Origin: Aralia elata
Lineage: Eukaryota; Streptophyta; Magnoliopsida; Apiales; Araliaceae
Length of the DNA: 64,000 nucleotides
Reading direction: 5' to 3'
NCBI GenBank assembly: GCA_034770075.1
Contig: JAVJAP010000141.1
Span: 1-64,000 of the forward strand
A model generated the notes under the pieces. It saw nothing but the letters and a program-made list of their open reading frames with translations. It had not been told where the DNA came from and did not search any database. Below are positions 46,175 through 56,250 of this stretch, piece by piece (within the stretch, counting starts at the first letter, position 1; each line of letters starts with the position of its first letter). A program made the position numbers and the translations under genes.

Positions 46175-49100
46175 TTAAATGAAAAGATTAGGGTAGTTTT
46201 TCATCATCTTATCCTCGAGTTCCCACGTAGCTTCCTCAGCATTGCGGTTCCTCCAAACTACCTTTACCGAAGATATTATCTTATTTCTTAAAACTTGCTC
46301 TTTCCTATCAATTATCTGAGTAGGAATTTCTTCATATGTTAGGTCTTTTTCAACTTGAATAGGCTCATACTCTATCACATGCTTGTAGTCTTGCTTATAT
46401 GATCGTAACACTGACACATGAAACACATTATGAATATGTCCCAGCTCAGGAGGTAAAGCTACTTCATAAGCCACCTCACCTACTGACTTTAGCACTTCGA
46501 ATGGTCCTATAAATCTCGGACTCAACTTACCTCTCTTTCCAAACCTTATCTTCCCTTTCCAGGGAGATACCTTTAGAAACACATAACTTCCGACATCAAA
46601 CTCTAGTTGTTGCCTATGCTGATCTGCATACTTCTTCTGTCGATCTTGAGCAGACACTAACCTTGTTCTTATCTTCTTGACAACCTCTGCAGTCTGCTGA
46701 ACCAGTTCTGGTCCAAGTAGTCGACGTTCCCCTACCTCATCCCAACATAGTGGTGTCCTGCATTGTCTCCCATACAGTGCTTCATAAGGCGGCATGCCGA
46801 TACTCGCATGATAACTGTTGTTATATGCGAATTCTACTAACGGTAGGTGGTCGTCCCAATTTCCTTTGAAATCCATAATGCATGCTCTTAACATGTCTTC
46901 TAGTGTCTGAATCGTTCTTTCACTTTGACCGTCTGTCTGAGGATGATACGCCGTGCTCAACCTCAACTGTGTCCCCATGTGTTCTTGGAAACTTCTCCAA
47001 AAATTTGCTGTGAATCGCGGATCACGATCTGACACAATCGATACTGGCACTCCATGTCGAGAAACTATTTCCTTGACATAAAGTTTGGCTAACTGGTCTA
47101 GCTTGAACCTTACCTTAATTGGCAAGAAATGCGCTGATTTAGTTAAACGATCCACGATCACCCATATTGCATCATATCCCTTCTGAGTAGTTGGAAGCCC
47201 TACCACGAAGTCCATCGTGATATGCTCCCACTTCCATTCTGGAATTTCTAATGGTTGAAGTAAACCACTTGGTCTTTGATGTTCAGCCTTAACTTTTTGA
47301 CACGTTAAGCATCTACTAACGCATTCTGCAACTTCCCTCTTCATATTTGGCCACCAAAAATGTTGACGAAGGTCTTGGTACATCTTTGTACTCCCTGGGT
47401 GAATCGAATAGTTCGAGCTATGAGCCCCTTGTAAAATTTCTTCCCGTAATTCAGGTACTAACGGTATCCAAATTCTATCTTCAAATCTCAACAATCCTTC
47501 ATTATCCACCCTGAATTTAAGTTCTTCTCCTTCTGAAATTCTCTTCTTTATCTTACCACATTCTTCATCATTGCTTTGTGCTTCTTTTACTCTGTCCAAT
47601 AAAATTGGGCGAGCCTCCATTGCAAACAATTTCTCTTCCAACTCATTTGGAAATTTGATTTTTATTTCCATCCTGGCCATCTCTTTGATTAGCTCTTCTC
47701 GAGCTGTTAACATTGACAATTGCTCTTTATTCTTTCTGCTTAAGGCATCGGCAACCACATTAGCCTTCCCCGGATGATATAAGATTTCACAATCATAATC
47801 TTTTATCAATTCCAACCATCTCCTCTGCCTCATGTTAAGCTCCTTCTGTGTGAAGATATACTTTAGACTCTTGTGGTCCGTATATATCTCACATTTCTCA
47901 CCATATAAATAGTGCCTCCATATTTTTAGGGCAAATACTACCGCTGCCAATTCTAGGTCATGGGTAGGATATCCCTTCTCATAATCCTTCAACTGTCGTG
48001 ACGCATACGCAATAACTTTACCATGTTGCATAAGCACACAACCAAGTCCCTTGTGCGACGCATCACTGTACACCACAAATCCTCCTGTATTATCTGGTAA
48101 AGATAACACTGGCGCCTCGCTCAATCTTTTCTTCAACTCTAAAAAGCTTTTCTCGCATTTTTCTGTCCATTCGAATTTCACTGACTTCTTTGTTAAATTA
48201 GTTAGAGTTCCTGCTATTTTCGAAAAATCTTGAATGAATCTCCTGTAATAACCTGCCAATCCCAAGAGACTCCGCACTTCAGTTGGTGTCTTCGGCTGCT
48301 CCCAGTTAATCACTGCTTCCACTTTTGCTGGGTCTATTGAGATTCCGTTTTTATCAATCACGTGTCCCAAAAATTGAACTCTTTCCAACCAAAACTCACA
48401 CTTGGAAAATTTTGCGTACAATTTTTCCTTTCTTAGTGTTTCTAACACCAATCTCAAATGTTCAGCATGATCTTCCTGCGTCTTAGAGTAGACTAGGATG
48501 TCATCTATGAACACAACTACAAATTTATCCAAGTATTGCTTGAATACACGGTTCATCAAATCCATAAATGCTGCTGGAGCATTCGTCAACCCAAAAGACA
48601 TCACCAAGAACTCATAGTGGCCATAACGAGTCCTGAATGCTGTCTTTGGTACATCCTCCTTCTTCACTTTCAACTGGTGATATCCAGATCTTAAATCTAT
48701 TTTAGAGAAATATTTCGCTCCCTTCAACTGATCGAACAGATCATCAATTCTAGGCAACGGGTACTTGTTCTTGATCGTCACCTTGTTCAGCTCCCGGTAG
48801 TCGATACAAAGTCTTAACGATCCGTCTTTCTTCTTGACAAATAAAATTGGTGCTCCCCAGGGAGACACACTTGGTTGAATATATTTCTTATCCAACAACT
48901 CTTGTAATTGAACCATCAATTCTTTCATCTCTACCGGTGCCATTCTATATGGAGCTTTCGAAACAGGCATTGTTCCTGGTAATACATCGATAACAAACTC
49001 AATTTCTCTATCAGGCGGAAGACCTGGCAGATCCGCCGGAAATACATCTATAAACTCTCTCACCACAGGTATCTGTCCTATCTCTGCTCCCACCCTCTGG

Positions 49101-49348
49101 GTATCAACAACGTGAGCCAGATAACCTGCACATCCTTTTCTTAACAGCTTCCTAGCTTGCATCATCGTCAAACAACAAGAGTGTCTAGGCGATTTATTAA
49201 CATAGAACACTACTTTAGTCTGACCTGGAGTCTGAAAGTTCACTATCTTCTTATAGCAATCTATCATTGCCCCATGGTTATACAACCAATCCATTCCTAA
49301 GATTACATCAAACTCGCCAAGTTGAATTGGAATTAAATCCACATACAA
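46175..49348 (-). CDS. pol: Element D Pol: protease end, RT, RNase H, integrase, chromodomain
   Basis: A 1057-codon minus-strand frame, really the second part of one Gag-Pol frame that starts at 50698 and is interrupted by TGA at 49466-49468; the methionine at 49348 is internal. Motifs, numbered from 49348: LGEFDVILGMDWL about 8-20 (end of protease), RT with CIDYRELNKV near 165-175 and FIDDILVYS near 283. RNase H has YSDASHKG near 431, HDLEL, YTDHKSL and ADALSRK. Integrase has HSSNYSIHPGS and CLTCQKVK (HHCC), then ITMDF near 710, VSDRDPRF near 773 and TDGQSERT near 803 (DDE). The carboxy end has VKVVWRN and ATWELEDKM, a complete chromodomain-like tail, followed by the natural stop at 46175. 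All catalytic residues I can check are present. Confidence 0.95.
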   Translation of the reverse strand: MYVDLIPIQLGEFDVILGMDWLYNHGAMIDCYKKIVNFQTPGQTKVVFYVNKSPRHSCCLTMMQARKLLRKGCAGYLAHVVDTQRVGAEIGQIPVVREFIDVFPADLPGLPPDREIEFVIDVLPGTMPVSKAPYRMAPVEMKELMVQLQELLDKKYIQPSVSPWGAPILFVKKKDGSLRLCIDYRELNKVTIKNKYPLPRIDDLFDQLKGAKYFSKIDLRSGYHQLKVKKEDVPKTAFRTRYGHYEFLVMSFGLTNAPAAFMDLMNRVFKQYLDKFVVVFIDDILVYSKTQEDHAEHLRLVLETLRKEKLYAKFSKCEFWLERVQFLGHVIDKNGISIDPAKVEAVINWEQPKTPTEVRSLLGLAGYYRRFIQDFSKIAGTLTNLTKKSVKFEWTEKCEKSFLELKKRLSEAPVLSLPDNTGGFVVYSDASHKGLGCVLMQHGKVIAYASRQLKDYEKGYPTHDLELAAVVFALKIWRHYLYGEKCEIYTDHKSLKYIFTQKELNMRQRRWLELIKDYDCEILYHPGKANVVADALSRKNKEQLSMLTAREELIKEMARMEIKIKFPNELEEKLFAMEARPILLDRVKEAQSNDEECGKIKKRISEGEELKFRVDNEGLLRFEDRIWIPLVPELREEILQGAHSSNYSIHPGSTKMYQDLRQHFWWPNMKREVAECVSRCLTCQKVKAEHQRPSGLLQPLEIPEWKWEHITMDFVVGLPTTQKGYDAIWVIVDRLTKSAHFLPIKVRFKLDQLAKLYVKEIVSRHGVPVSIVSDRDPRFTANFWRSFQEHMGTQLRLSTAYHPQTDGQSERTIQTLEDMLRACIMDFKGNWDDHLPLVEFAYNNSYHASIGMPPYEALYGRQCRTPLCWDEVGERRLLGPELVQQTAEVVKKIRTRLVSAQDRQKKYADQHRQQLEFDVGSYVFLKVSPWKGKIRFGKRGKLSPRFIGPFEVLKSVGEVAYEVALPPELGHIHNVFHVSVLRSYKQDYKHVIEYEPIQVEKDLTYEEIPTQIIDRKEQVLRNKIISSVKVVWRNRNAEEATWELEDKMMKNYPNLFI

Positions 49349-49465
49349 CTCATGCCCTCCTATAGTTATGCAACAATTCCTGTGAATATGCCTAACGGAA
49401 ATTACTTCCTTATTTGCAACTTCTATGTTCAGAGGATACTCTAATTCTTCTTGGGGTAATTTTAA

Positions 49466-50698
49466 TCATTGCACAAAATCACATGATACAAATGAACAGG
49501 TAGCACCCGAATCAAATAATACATATGCATTTATATCATTGATCGGAATGATACCTGACACCACATCCCTGGACGCCACTGCATCTTGCACGGTCATATT
49601 GAAAGTCCTTGCGGTTGGTCGATTAAGTGGGGCTGGACCAGTCATTGTCTGTTTGCCATTGTTGCTCCCCTTGTTCCCATTTCCTCCACTCGTCCCCTTT
49701 CTCGGACAGTTCCTCGCCTGATGGTCTAATGCTCCACAAGTAAAACACCCATTCTTTTTCGGGACGGGACAATTAGGAGAAATGTGTCCCTCTTGCCCGC
49801 AATTGAAACACACATTCTTACCCTTCAGACATGCGCCTGAATGGTTCTTCCCGCACTCCTTACAAGTGTCTATCTTCTTCTTTGAATCTCCTGGTTTATT
49901 TTCAGAATTTCCTGGCTTATTGTTATTCCATTTCCTTTTGTTAGTACCTCCATTACTTCCTTCACCTCTGTGCACTCCTTCATTCTTGTTCTTCTTCTGT
50001 TCTTTGTTGAACTTCATCAGAGCCTCGCTTCCTCCCTCAGCAATTATGGCTTTTTCCAAAAGGGTAGAGAAACTGTTTGTCTGCAGCACTGATAGTCTAT
50101 TATACAACCACGGTTTAAGACCTTGCTCAAACCTCCTAGTTTTCCTTTCTTCTGTATCAACTTGGTGAGGTGCAAACCTCGCCAGTTCGTTAAATTTTGC
50201 AGCGTATTGAGGTACAGTCATATCCCCTTGCTTTAGTTCCAGAAATCGTATTTCCATGCGACTCTGCATGCTTGTAGGAAAGTAATTCTCAAAGAATACT
50301 TCCTTGAATCTCTCCCATGGTATTATTCCTGCTTCAACCCTGTTTAGGTTTGCCTCCCACCAAAAGTTAGCTTCGCCTTTCATCATGTATGTAGCAAAAG
50401 TCGTCTTCTGCTCTTCCGCTACTCGAGCGATTGTAAATGCTTTCTCGATCTCTTTGATCCATGCTTGAGCCTCAATCGGCTCTGTGGTTCCTTTGAATTC
50501 TGGAGGTCCTACACTCTTGATATCCTTAAAACTAGTCACTTGAGCCATCATAGGGTTTTGGTTTGTGTTATTCGTAGCTCTACCCTGGAGTGCCCCGACT
50601 AACAAATCTATAAATTGTTGCATGGGATTTGGTGGATTCCCAGCACCGTTAACAGGCTCTTGTTGTTCTCTTTGTCTTCGAGGTCTTCCTCTTGGCAT
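49466..50698 (-). CDS. gag: Element D Gag and protease active site
   Basis: A 410-codon frame starting MPRGRPRRQRE. The Gag core is at about 85-215 (EAQAWIKEIEKAF, GEANFWWEANLNRV, FFENYFPTSM). A Lys/Asn-rich basic stretch follows, then zinc knuckles at about 280-345 (CFNCGQEGHISPNC, CFTCGALDHQARNC, and a partial CKECGKNHSGAC). The aspartic protease site VLFDSGATCSFVS lies at about 390-405. The frame ends at TGA (49466-49468), after which the same frame continues without a break into Pol. Since A reads through here, the TGA is a mutation or, less likely, a leaky stop. This ATG matches the start region of A at 34164 (MPPRGRPR). Confidence 0.93.
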   Translation of the reverse strand: MPRGRPRRQREQQEPVNGAGNPPNPMQQFIDLLVGALQGRATNNTNQNPMMAQVTSFKDIKSVGPPEFKGTTEPIEAQAWIKEIEKAFTIARVAEEQKTTFATYMMKGEANFWWEANLNRVEAGIIPWERFKEVFFENYFPTSMQSRMEIRFLELKQGDMTVPQYAAKFNELARFAPHQVDTEERKTRRFEQGLKPWLYNRLSVLQTNSFSTLLEKAIIAEGGSEALMKFNKEQKKNKNEGVHRGEGSNGGTNKRKWNNNKPGNSENKPGDSKKKIDTCKECGKNHSGACLKGKNVCFNCGQEGHISPNCPVPKKNGCFTCGALDHQARNCPRKGTSGGNGNKGSNNGKQTMTGPAPLNRPTARTFNMTVQDAVASRDVVSGIIPINDINAYVLFDSGATCSFVSCDFVQ

Positions 50699-50936
50699 AT
50701 TTCTGTAACATATATATTACTATATATTATCACCCCATCATTTATTCTCACATCATTATAAGTTGAGAAAAAAAAATAAAAAATAAATAAATAAACCATC
50801 ACATCGCATATCTTAATAAACATATTTATATTAATATGCATATCGTAGTACATAGTACTTTACATCTGCTAGCATTCATACATATCCTCTATTTTACATA
50901 AGAGTTGGGATTTATATAATATTTACATACACACTC

Positions 50937-50938
<2 letters not shown>

Positions 50939-50978
<40 letters not shown>
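50939..50978. repeat. (AT)n microsatellite in the D leader
   Basis: Forty bases of perfect AT/TA dinucleotide (after GT) between the leader ORF and gag. Length is likely to vary between copies. Confidence 0.9.
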
Positions 50979-50980
<2 letters not shown>

Positions 50981-50989
50981 ACTCATTAT

Positions 50990-51655
50990 TTATGGAAGCA
51001 TTCCACGCTCAACTGCTTCATCGTATTCCTGATCCATTATACGAATCATTATCTCTCGATCCATGGTGAATCGAGGCTGACCGAACTGCTTTGGGTAATT
51101 ATAAACTCGGTCTTGGGTTCTCTCAAATGCTGTCCAAAAAGCATATCCCATATTATCTATCTTGGCCTTTTTAGATCGGACTTCTCTCTCTACAATATCA
51201 ACACGTCGTGCAGCTCTAACCCATGCATCTTCCATCCTTACTCGTTCAGCCGATTCCTCTTTCAACTGGCCTTTGATATTTTCTTTCTCCAATTCTAACT
51301 CTACTATTCTATGTTCCGCCTGAGCTAGTTTTTGTTCAAGCTCTGCATATCGGGTAGCAAAATCTTGAACTACTATATCTCTTTGTTCAACAATAGTCTG
51401 CCACTCTTCATCCTGCTCCTCTAACTCTCGGATTCTATCTTCTAGTCTAATATTCTTATCCATCAGCTCAGCTAACATGTTATCCTCAATTGAGGTATCA
51501 TCCTGGGGTATTCCATTTGAGTCCTCCACGGGCTCTTCTTCCTCAAGGTCCTCTTCTGGTTCACTCTCAGCTGCTACCTCTGTGACTGGCTCGGGTGCAA
51601 CTATTAATTCTTCACTTACCACATGAATATCTCTAATTTCTTCTTCGCCTGACAT
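50990..51655 (-). CDS. Element D leader ORF: acidic coiled-coil protein, unknown family
   Basis: I do not recognise the family. A 221-codon intact frame lies upstream of gag. Residues 1-65 are acidic (ESEPEEDLEEEEP). Residues about 65-155 form heptad-rich coiled coil (NIRLEDRIRELEEQDEEW, then YAELEQKLAQAEHRIVELE). Residues about 155-190 hold the conserved block AWVRAARRVDIVEREV followed by IDNMGYAFWTAFERT. The tail is RFTMDREIMIRIMDQEYDE. There is no signal peptide or membrane segment. The start MSGEEEI is the first ATG after the LTR-proximal leader. Its homologue in A (34562-35410) has the same order and shares the conserved block, although the two elements are clearly different families. 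An intact frame in a young element suggests it is expressed with, or before, Gag. Confidence 0.85.
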   Translation of the reverse strand: MSGEEEIRDIHVVSEELIVAPEPVTEVAAESEPEEDLEEEEPVEDSNGIPQDDTSIEDNMLAELMDKNIRLEDRIRELEEQDEEWQTIVEQRDIVVQDFATRYAELEQKLAQAEHRIVELELEKENIKGQLKEESAERVRMEDAWVRAARRVDIVEREVRSKKAKIDNMGYAFWTAFERTQDRVYNYPKQFGQPRFTMDREIMIRIMDQEYDEAVERGMLP

Positions 51656-51828
51656 CCTACAATCAAGTTTAATAACTTAATTAGTATCTCTCAATAATTA
51701 ACTTTGTTTTAGCAAAAATATTTTACTCATCACTTAAAACTTTATATGAGTTTATCTCCTCACTATCTCCACTAAATTTCTCTACGGTTATATCCTAAGG
51801 TACTCCCACCTAAGGTTTATAACCTACA

Positions 51829-51840
51829 GCTCTGATACCA
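51829..51840 (-). other. Element D primer-binding site
   Basis: TGGTATCAGAGC on the minus strand, three bases from the LTR. It is identical to the site of A and fits initiator-Met tRNA. Confidence 0.92.
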
Positions 51841-51843
51841 ACC

Positions 51844-54806
51844 TATAACGCCCCCAAACCCATGTACTAGCTACAATGGACTGGTGCTCACTATTCAACC
51901 TAAACTTCTTCTGAGTATATAAAGTTTAGACTCACACTATTGACAACCAGGCAGTTCCCAGGAAAGAGGGGGCCTTCCGTAAACGGCGCGCAATCAAATA
52001 ACCCCTTTCCTTGACAGAACATTCTAGACATTGTCAATAAGGTTAAATCTAAATTAAGAATACACACATCTAACTAAACATAACTTAGATAGTTTTATTA
52101 CAAATATCTCCATCTAGTCCCAAGGTTCTTATAACCTTTACAAATACACACATAAATAAAAATCCTTCAAATTCATTACAAATATTATGCATATTTAATG
52201 ACTATATAAATGGCATCTATTCATCCATCTTTCCCTTTCCTTTATCCTTGCCTGATCCTTCAGCCTTATCAAGTTTAGCTGCAAGTGTTTATTTTAAGCA
52301 AGAATGAGCACAAATTGCCCAGCAAGTAATAAGATAGTTTGACATCCAACCTTAATAAAAGAATCATTGGCATTTGAAGACTTCAGCAATTGGAATAAAA
52401 ATTGTGAAGTATTTAAATAATAAGAAATAATGAGATTTCAAGTTGTTACCATCGTACTGAGCGGTTATAAATACCTTGAACAAATAAAACCATCAGGACG
52501 AATATCAATCACAAAGACCGATAAATATCCTCCGCAGGTACTTTAGGGGATCAACCTATCGTATCATATATTGTGCACATATATAAATTTTTAACGCCTA
52601 AGCGTAAATGGGACTATATGCCCGACATCTGTTATCCCTTTTTTTTTAGGGTTGTTCATCTCAGTTTTATATCACGAGTCCGCACCAAAGCAATTTGGAT
52701 TGGTTTGACTTTAAATAACATCTATGATTTGAACGAATTCAACAATATATCATCGCACATTAATATTGTCTAGCCGAAAACAATTGGCATCGACGCATCT
52801 ATTCAACAGTTCATGAATATTAAGAACTTCAATAACATAAGAAATTCGATAACGAAACAATGTTTTTGATGTACATAAGTACGAATACTAGCATCTATCT
52901 TTAATTGAATAATTTATAATTCAACAATAAAGGAGACTTGCACAATATGTAAACTTGTGTAAGTTATAACATCATCATCATAAGAACTTGTACGGAATAA
53001 TAATTGCACAAGTTAGGAAACTTATAGAAATTGAATAAAGTTAGGATACTTGCCTGATATGTCGTCTAAATATAACGTTATCAATTTGTCCTTCAAAAGA
53101 CCTACATATATTATTAAGGTCATCACACCAACTTAATTCATTGGTTTAATTCTTTCTATATTTTTTTAAAGTTATAACATATTAATCATGATGTTATAAT
53201 ACTTACATGGTAATTGATTAGTGTTAAGCATATTTACAATTTATAATGTTCGTCTTAGAAAGACATTTTTCATTGTCGAAAATATTTCACGTTACATACA
53301 CGAACACCAAACACCTGCCTGCACAATAGTCCGAAAGATGCCAAATTTGGACCCTGCAACGAGCAGAATCTCTAAATTCTTAAAGAATGAAAGTTGTAGG
53401 CCTACTCGTTATCTTTCCGGATCATCTTGAATCATCTAAATCGAAGTTCGTATGAAAAAGTTATGCCCAATTTACTAAGTGATGCTGAAACTGTCCAGCT
53501 CACTTTCAGTTTCCGCGAATTTGTTACACCTAATTCTAAATGTCATAACTTCCTTCTCCGATATCTAAATGAGTCCGTTCTTAAGCCATTTTCTTGTTTA
53601 TGACATACACTACAACATGTCTAAAGCCCATAATTTTTAAGTTTTTTAACATGTTTACGAAAACTTCCGCCATGACTTCGTTTTAAAACATTATTTTTGG
53701 GCATAATTAATAACATCTAAAAATTATATAATTATCAACATAACTATCTTATAATTATAGGTTCTTCCATTAAACTCCCACATGCATGCATAAATATTCA
53801 ATTTAAGCTCCAAAGGTGGTTTAAAGGTTAATATTCATACTTTTATCAACTTTCATTTTCATGCATATTAATATGATTCATCATATTTATCATTCTACTT
53901 CATATTTCCATAAATTATAAACAAGGAAATATCAAGCTTTTAGACATACCTTTTAAAGATAATTTTCCTCTCGAATTAAATTTGGTATAGCTCCTCTCCT
54001 TTCTTGCTAAAATCTCCCTAAGTCTTCCTTTCCTTAAACCCAATCTCTCTCTCTCTCTCTCTGTTATTAAGTTTGGATTTTGCAGAAATTTGGTGAATTC
54101 TTGCATGCATTCCTAGTGGGTTTATTTATAGAGCTTGCAATATGATTGGATGAAATTTTTCCTTGTCATCCGATTCCTTCCAAAATCATCAGATATCAAT
54201 TCCTCCATAGTCCCTCCAATAGCACTCACATTAAGTTAGCCAATAGGAGAAGAGGTAGTTGAGAGAAATAAGGAAATATTTGGTTTTATTAGGAAATGAG
54301 GAAGCAATTCCTTCTCACTTCCCGGATGCTCCCTCCAATTGTTTTTTAAAAAGGCAAAAACCTCTCTCCTCCTTCATGACCCACTTGAATACTTTATACC
54401 AAAGTTGGTGAGGAATTTCAGGGAATGCTTGGAATGATTCGGAAGATTTGAAGGCTATTGAATCACATTCCATATAAAACAAACTACTCCCTCCATTAGT
54501 CTTTTTTTTTAATCATCACATGTGATTAGTACCCTCATCATTCCTTATTCATTTATCAGCTCCCTTGCCGACACTCATATGGCCAACATGTTAGAAATTA
54601 ATTCCATTAATACATTTATTCATTTATCCGATTAATAACTCGTTTAATTAATTTAACTTCTAAAAATCAACTATTAAAGAAAATATTGTCGATTTCTACT
54701 AAAATTAATATTCTCAACATTATGGAAATATTTAACATATAAATAATCACATAATATTTATCTCATTAATATACATCAAAGTACATGCTAGTTTTCGGGT
54801 ATTACA
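51844..54806 (-). repeat. Element D 5' LTR
   Basis: A 2963 bp LTR nearly identical to 43165-46131. Its inner end reads TATAACG where the other copy has TGTGACG, so the terminal TG/CA rule is broken at this edge by two G-to-A changes. The (CT)n run is four bases shorter than in the partner. Confidence 0.96.
54123..54131 (-). promoter_or_regulatory. TATA box of element D 5' LTR, with downstream GA tract
   Basis: The minus strand reads CTATAAATAAACC, a strong plant TATA consensus. About 60-80 bases downstream is a (GA)n tract (54045-54062). Transcription would start near 54095-54100 and run toward the leader ORF. Confidence 0.65.
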
Positions 54807-55189
54807 CTAGCAGTCAATTGTGTTGGTCATAAGATACAGTTCATTGTATTGTGTTGGGTTATCCTAATTTAGAAATCTGGAATGGTGATATTTACTGTAT
54901 TGGAAAGTATATCCTTGTGTTGGTTCATAACACTGTGTTAGGTTTGTTTTTGGGTATAAACTGTTTGATTGGTAATATGAATCAAGGGGCAAACTCTGGG
55001 TTCTGGTATGTGATAATGTTGGGCTGTGAAATCAGCAGTATATATTTTGTTAATATTAGCCGTGTACGAGTTCCCACTGTGGTGTTGGGTGTGATTTTGC
55101 TTTGCAAACCTTAAACCGTGTATGGCTTGTGTGCCTGGAACCAGTTGTTGGGTAGTAAACTGTTGGGTCTTTTGGTTGAGCAAGCTACT

Positions 55190-56250
55190 AACAATAGTAT
55201 GAATTCTTTTATTGTTTAATAATAAATAATGTAATAAGTATTTAAATTATTATTTGGATGATACTAAATAATAATAAGGTTAACAAGATAATTATTATCT
55301 ACCAATAAATAAAGACTATAAATACTTAACTATTATTTAATTAATATCAAATAATAATAAATAGAGTTAAGAAAATAATTATTTATTATTTATCAATGAA
55401 TAATAAATAAAGATAATAAATATTTAATTATTATTTAATTAATATTAAATAATAATTAATAATTCAATTATTTATTGTTTACTCTTAAATAAACCTAGTA
55501 ATGTAATTATTTATCCTTAAATAATAGATGAAGCTAATAAATATTTGATTATTGTTTAACTACTATTAGATAATAACCAAGTATGGATAAAATTAATAGA
55601 TTTATTATTTATTATTTATCCTTTAAAAAAATAAATAAAGTTAATAAATAGTTGATTATTGTTTAATTACTATTAAATAATAATCAAGTATGAATTTAAT
55701 AATTTGATTATTTGTCAATAAGTGATAAATAAAGATAACAAATATTCAATGAAATAAATTATTTATTATTTATCAATAAGTAATAAATAAAGATAATAAA
55801 TATTTAATTGTTATTCAATTAATATTGGATAATAATTAAGTATGAATAAGTTAACAAAATAATTATTTATTATTTAGCAATAAATAATAAATAAAGGTAA
55901 TGAATATTTAATTATTATTATTAATAATAAAGTGTAAATAAAGACAATAAGTATTTGATAATTTATTTATTGTGTAACATTAAATAAAGGTAACAAATAT
56001 CTAATTATTATCTAATTGATATTGATAATAAATTAGGTATGAATAAGTTAATAAGGATAACAATTACTTAATCATTAATGAAATAATGATTAAGTACGAG
56101 TGAGATTAATAAGTTAATTATTTATTTTCGGCTCTTAATAGATAAAGATAATAAATACCTAATGATTATTTAATTAATATTAAATAATAATTAAGTGTAT
56201 GTGTAGAATTACTACATCTTATTAAAGTTGAATAAGAAACAAGAATAATA
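55190..56250. repeat. AT-rich kilobase of solo LTR A'
   Basis: Degenerate AATAATAAATAAAG/ATTATTTAATTAATATT repeats, the inverted counterpart of 36980-38010 in the A LTR but more diverged. No ORF. Confidence 0.75.

Larger units (their letters stand above)
43165..54806 (-). mobile_element. Element D: young Ty3/gypsy chromovirus, nearly intact
   Basis: An 11.6 kb minus-strand element with LTRs 43165-46131 and 51844-54806, target duplication CTAGC at 43160-43164 and 54807-54811, initiator-Met PBS, PPT, gag-pol and leader ORF. The two LTRs differ by roughly a dozen substitutions and a few small indels by eye over 2.96 kb, which means a recent insertion. The only clear coding lesion is one TGA in gag-pol at 49466-49468. 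A complete chromodomain ends the polyprotein. Confidence 0.96.

Noticed and set aside
43893..53430. Pairs of near-identical 66 and 69 codon frames at 43893/52573 and 44542/53221
   Set aside because: They are the same LTR positions in the two LTRs of D. Identity reflects LTR duplication, and nothing else supports coding.
55190..56250. Possible origin or matrix-attachment region because of extreme AT content
   Set aside because: It is the ordinary AT-rich part of the family A LTR, also present at 36980-38010; no specific motif supports another role.
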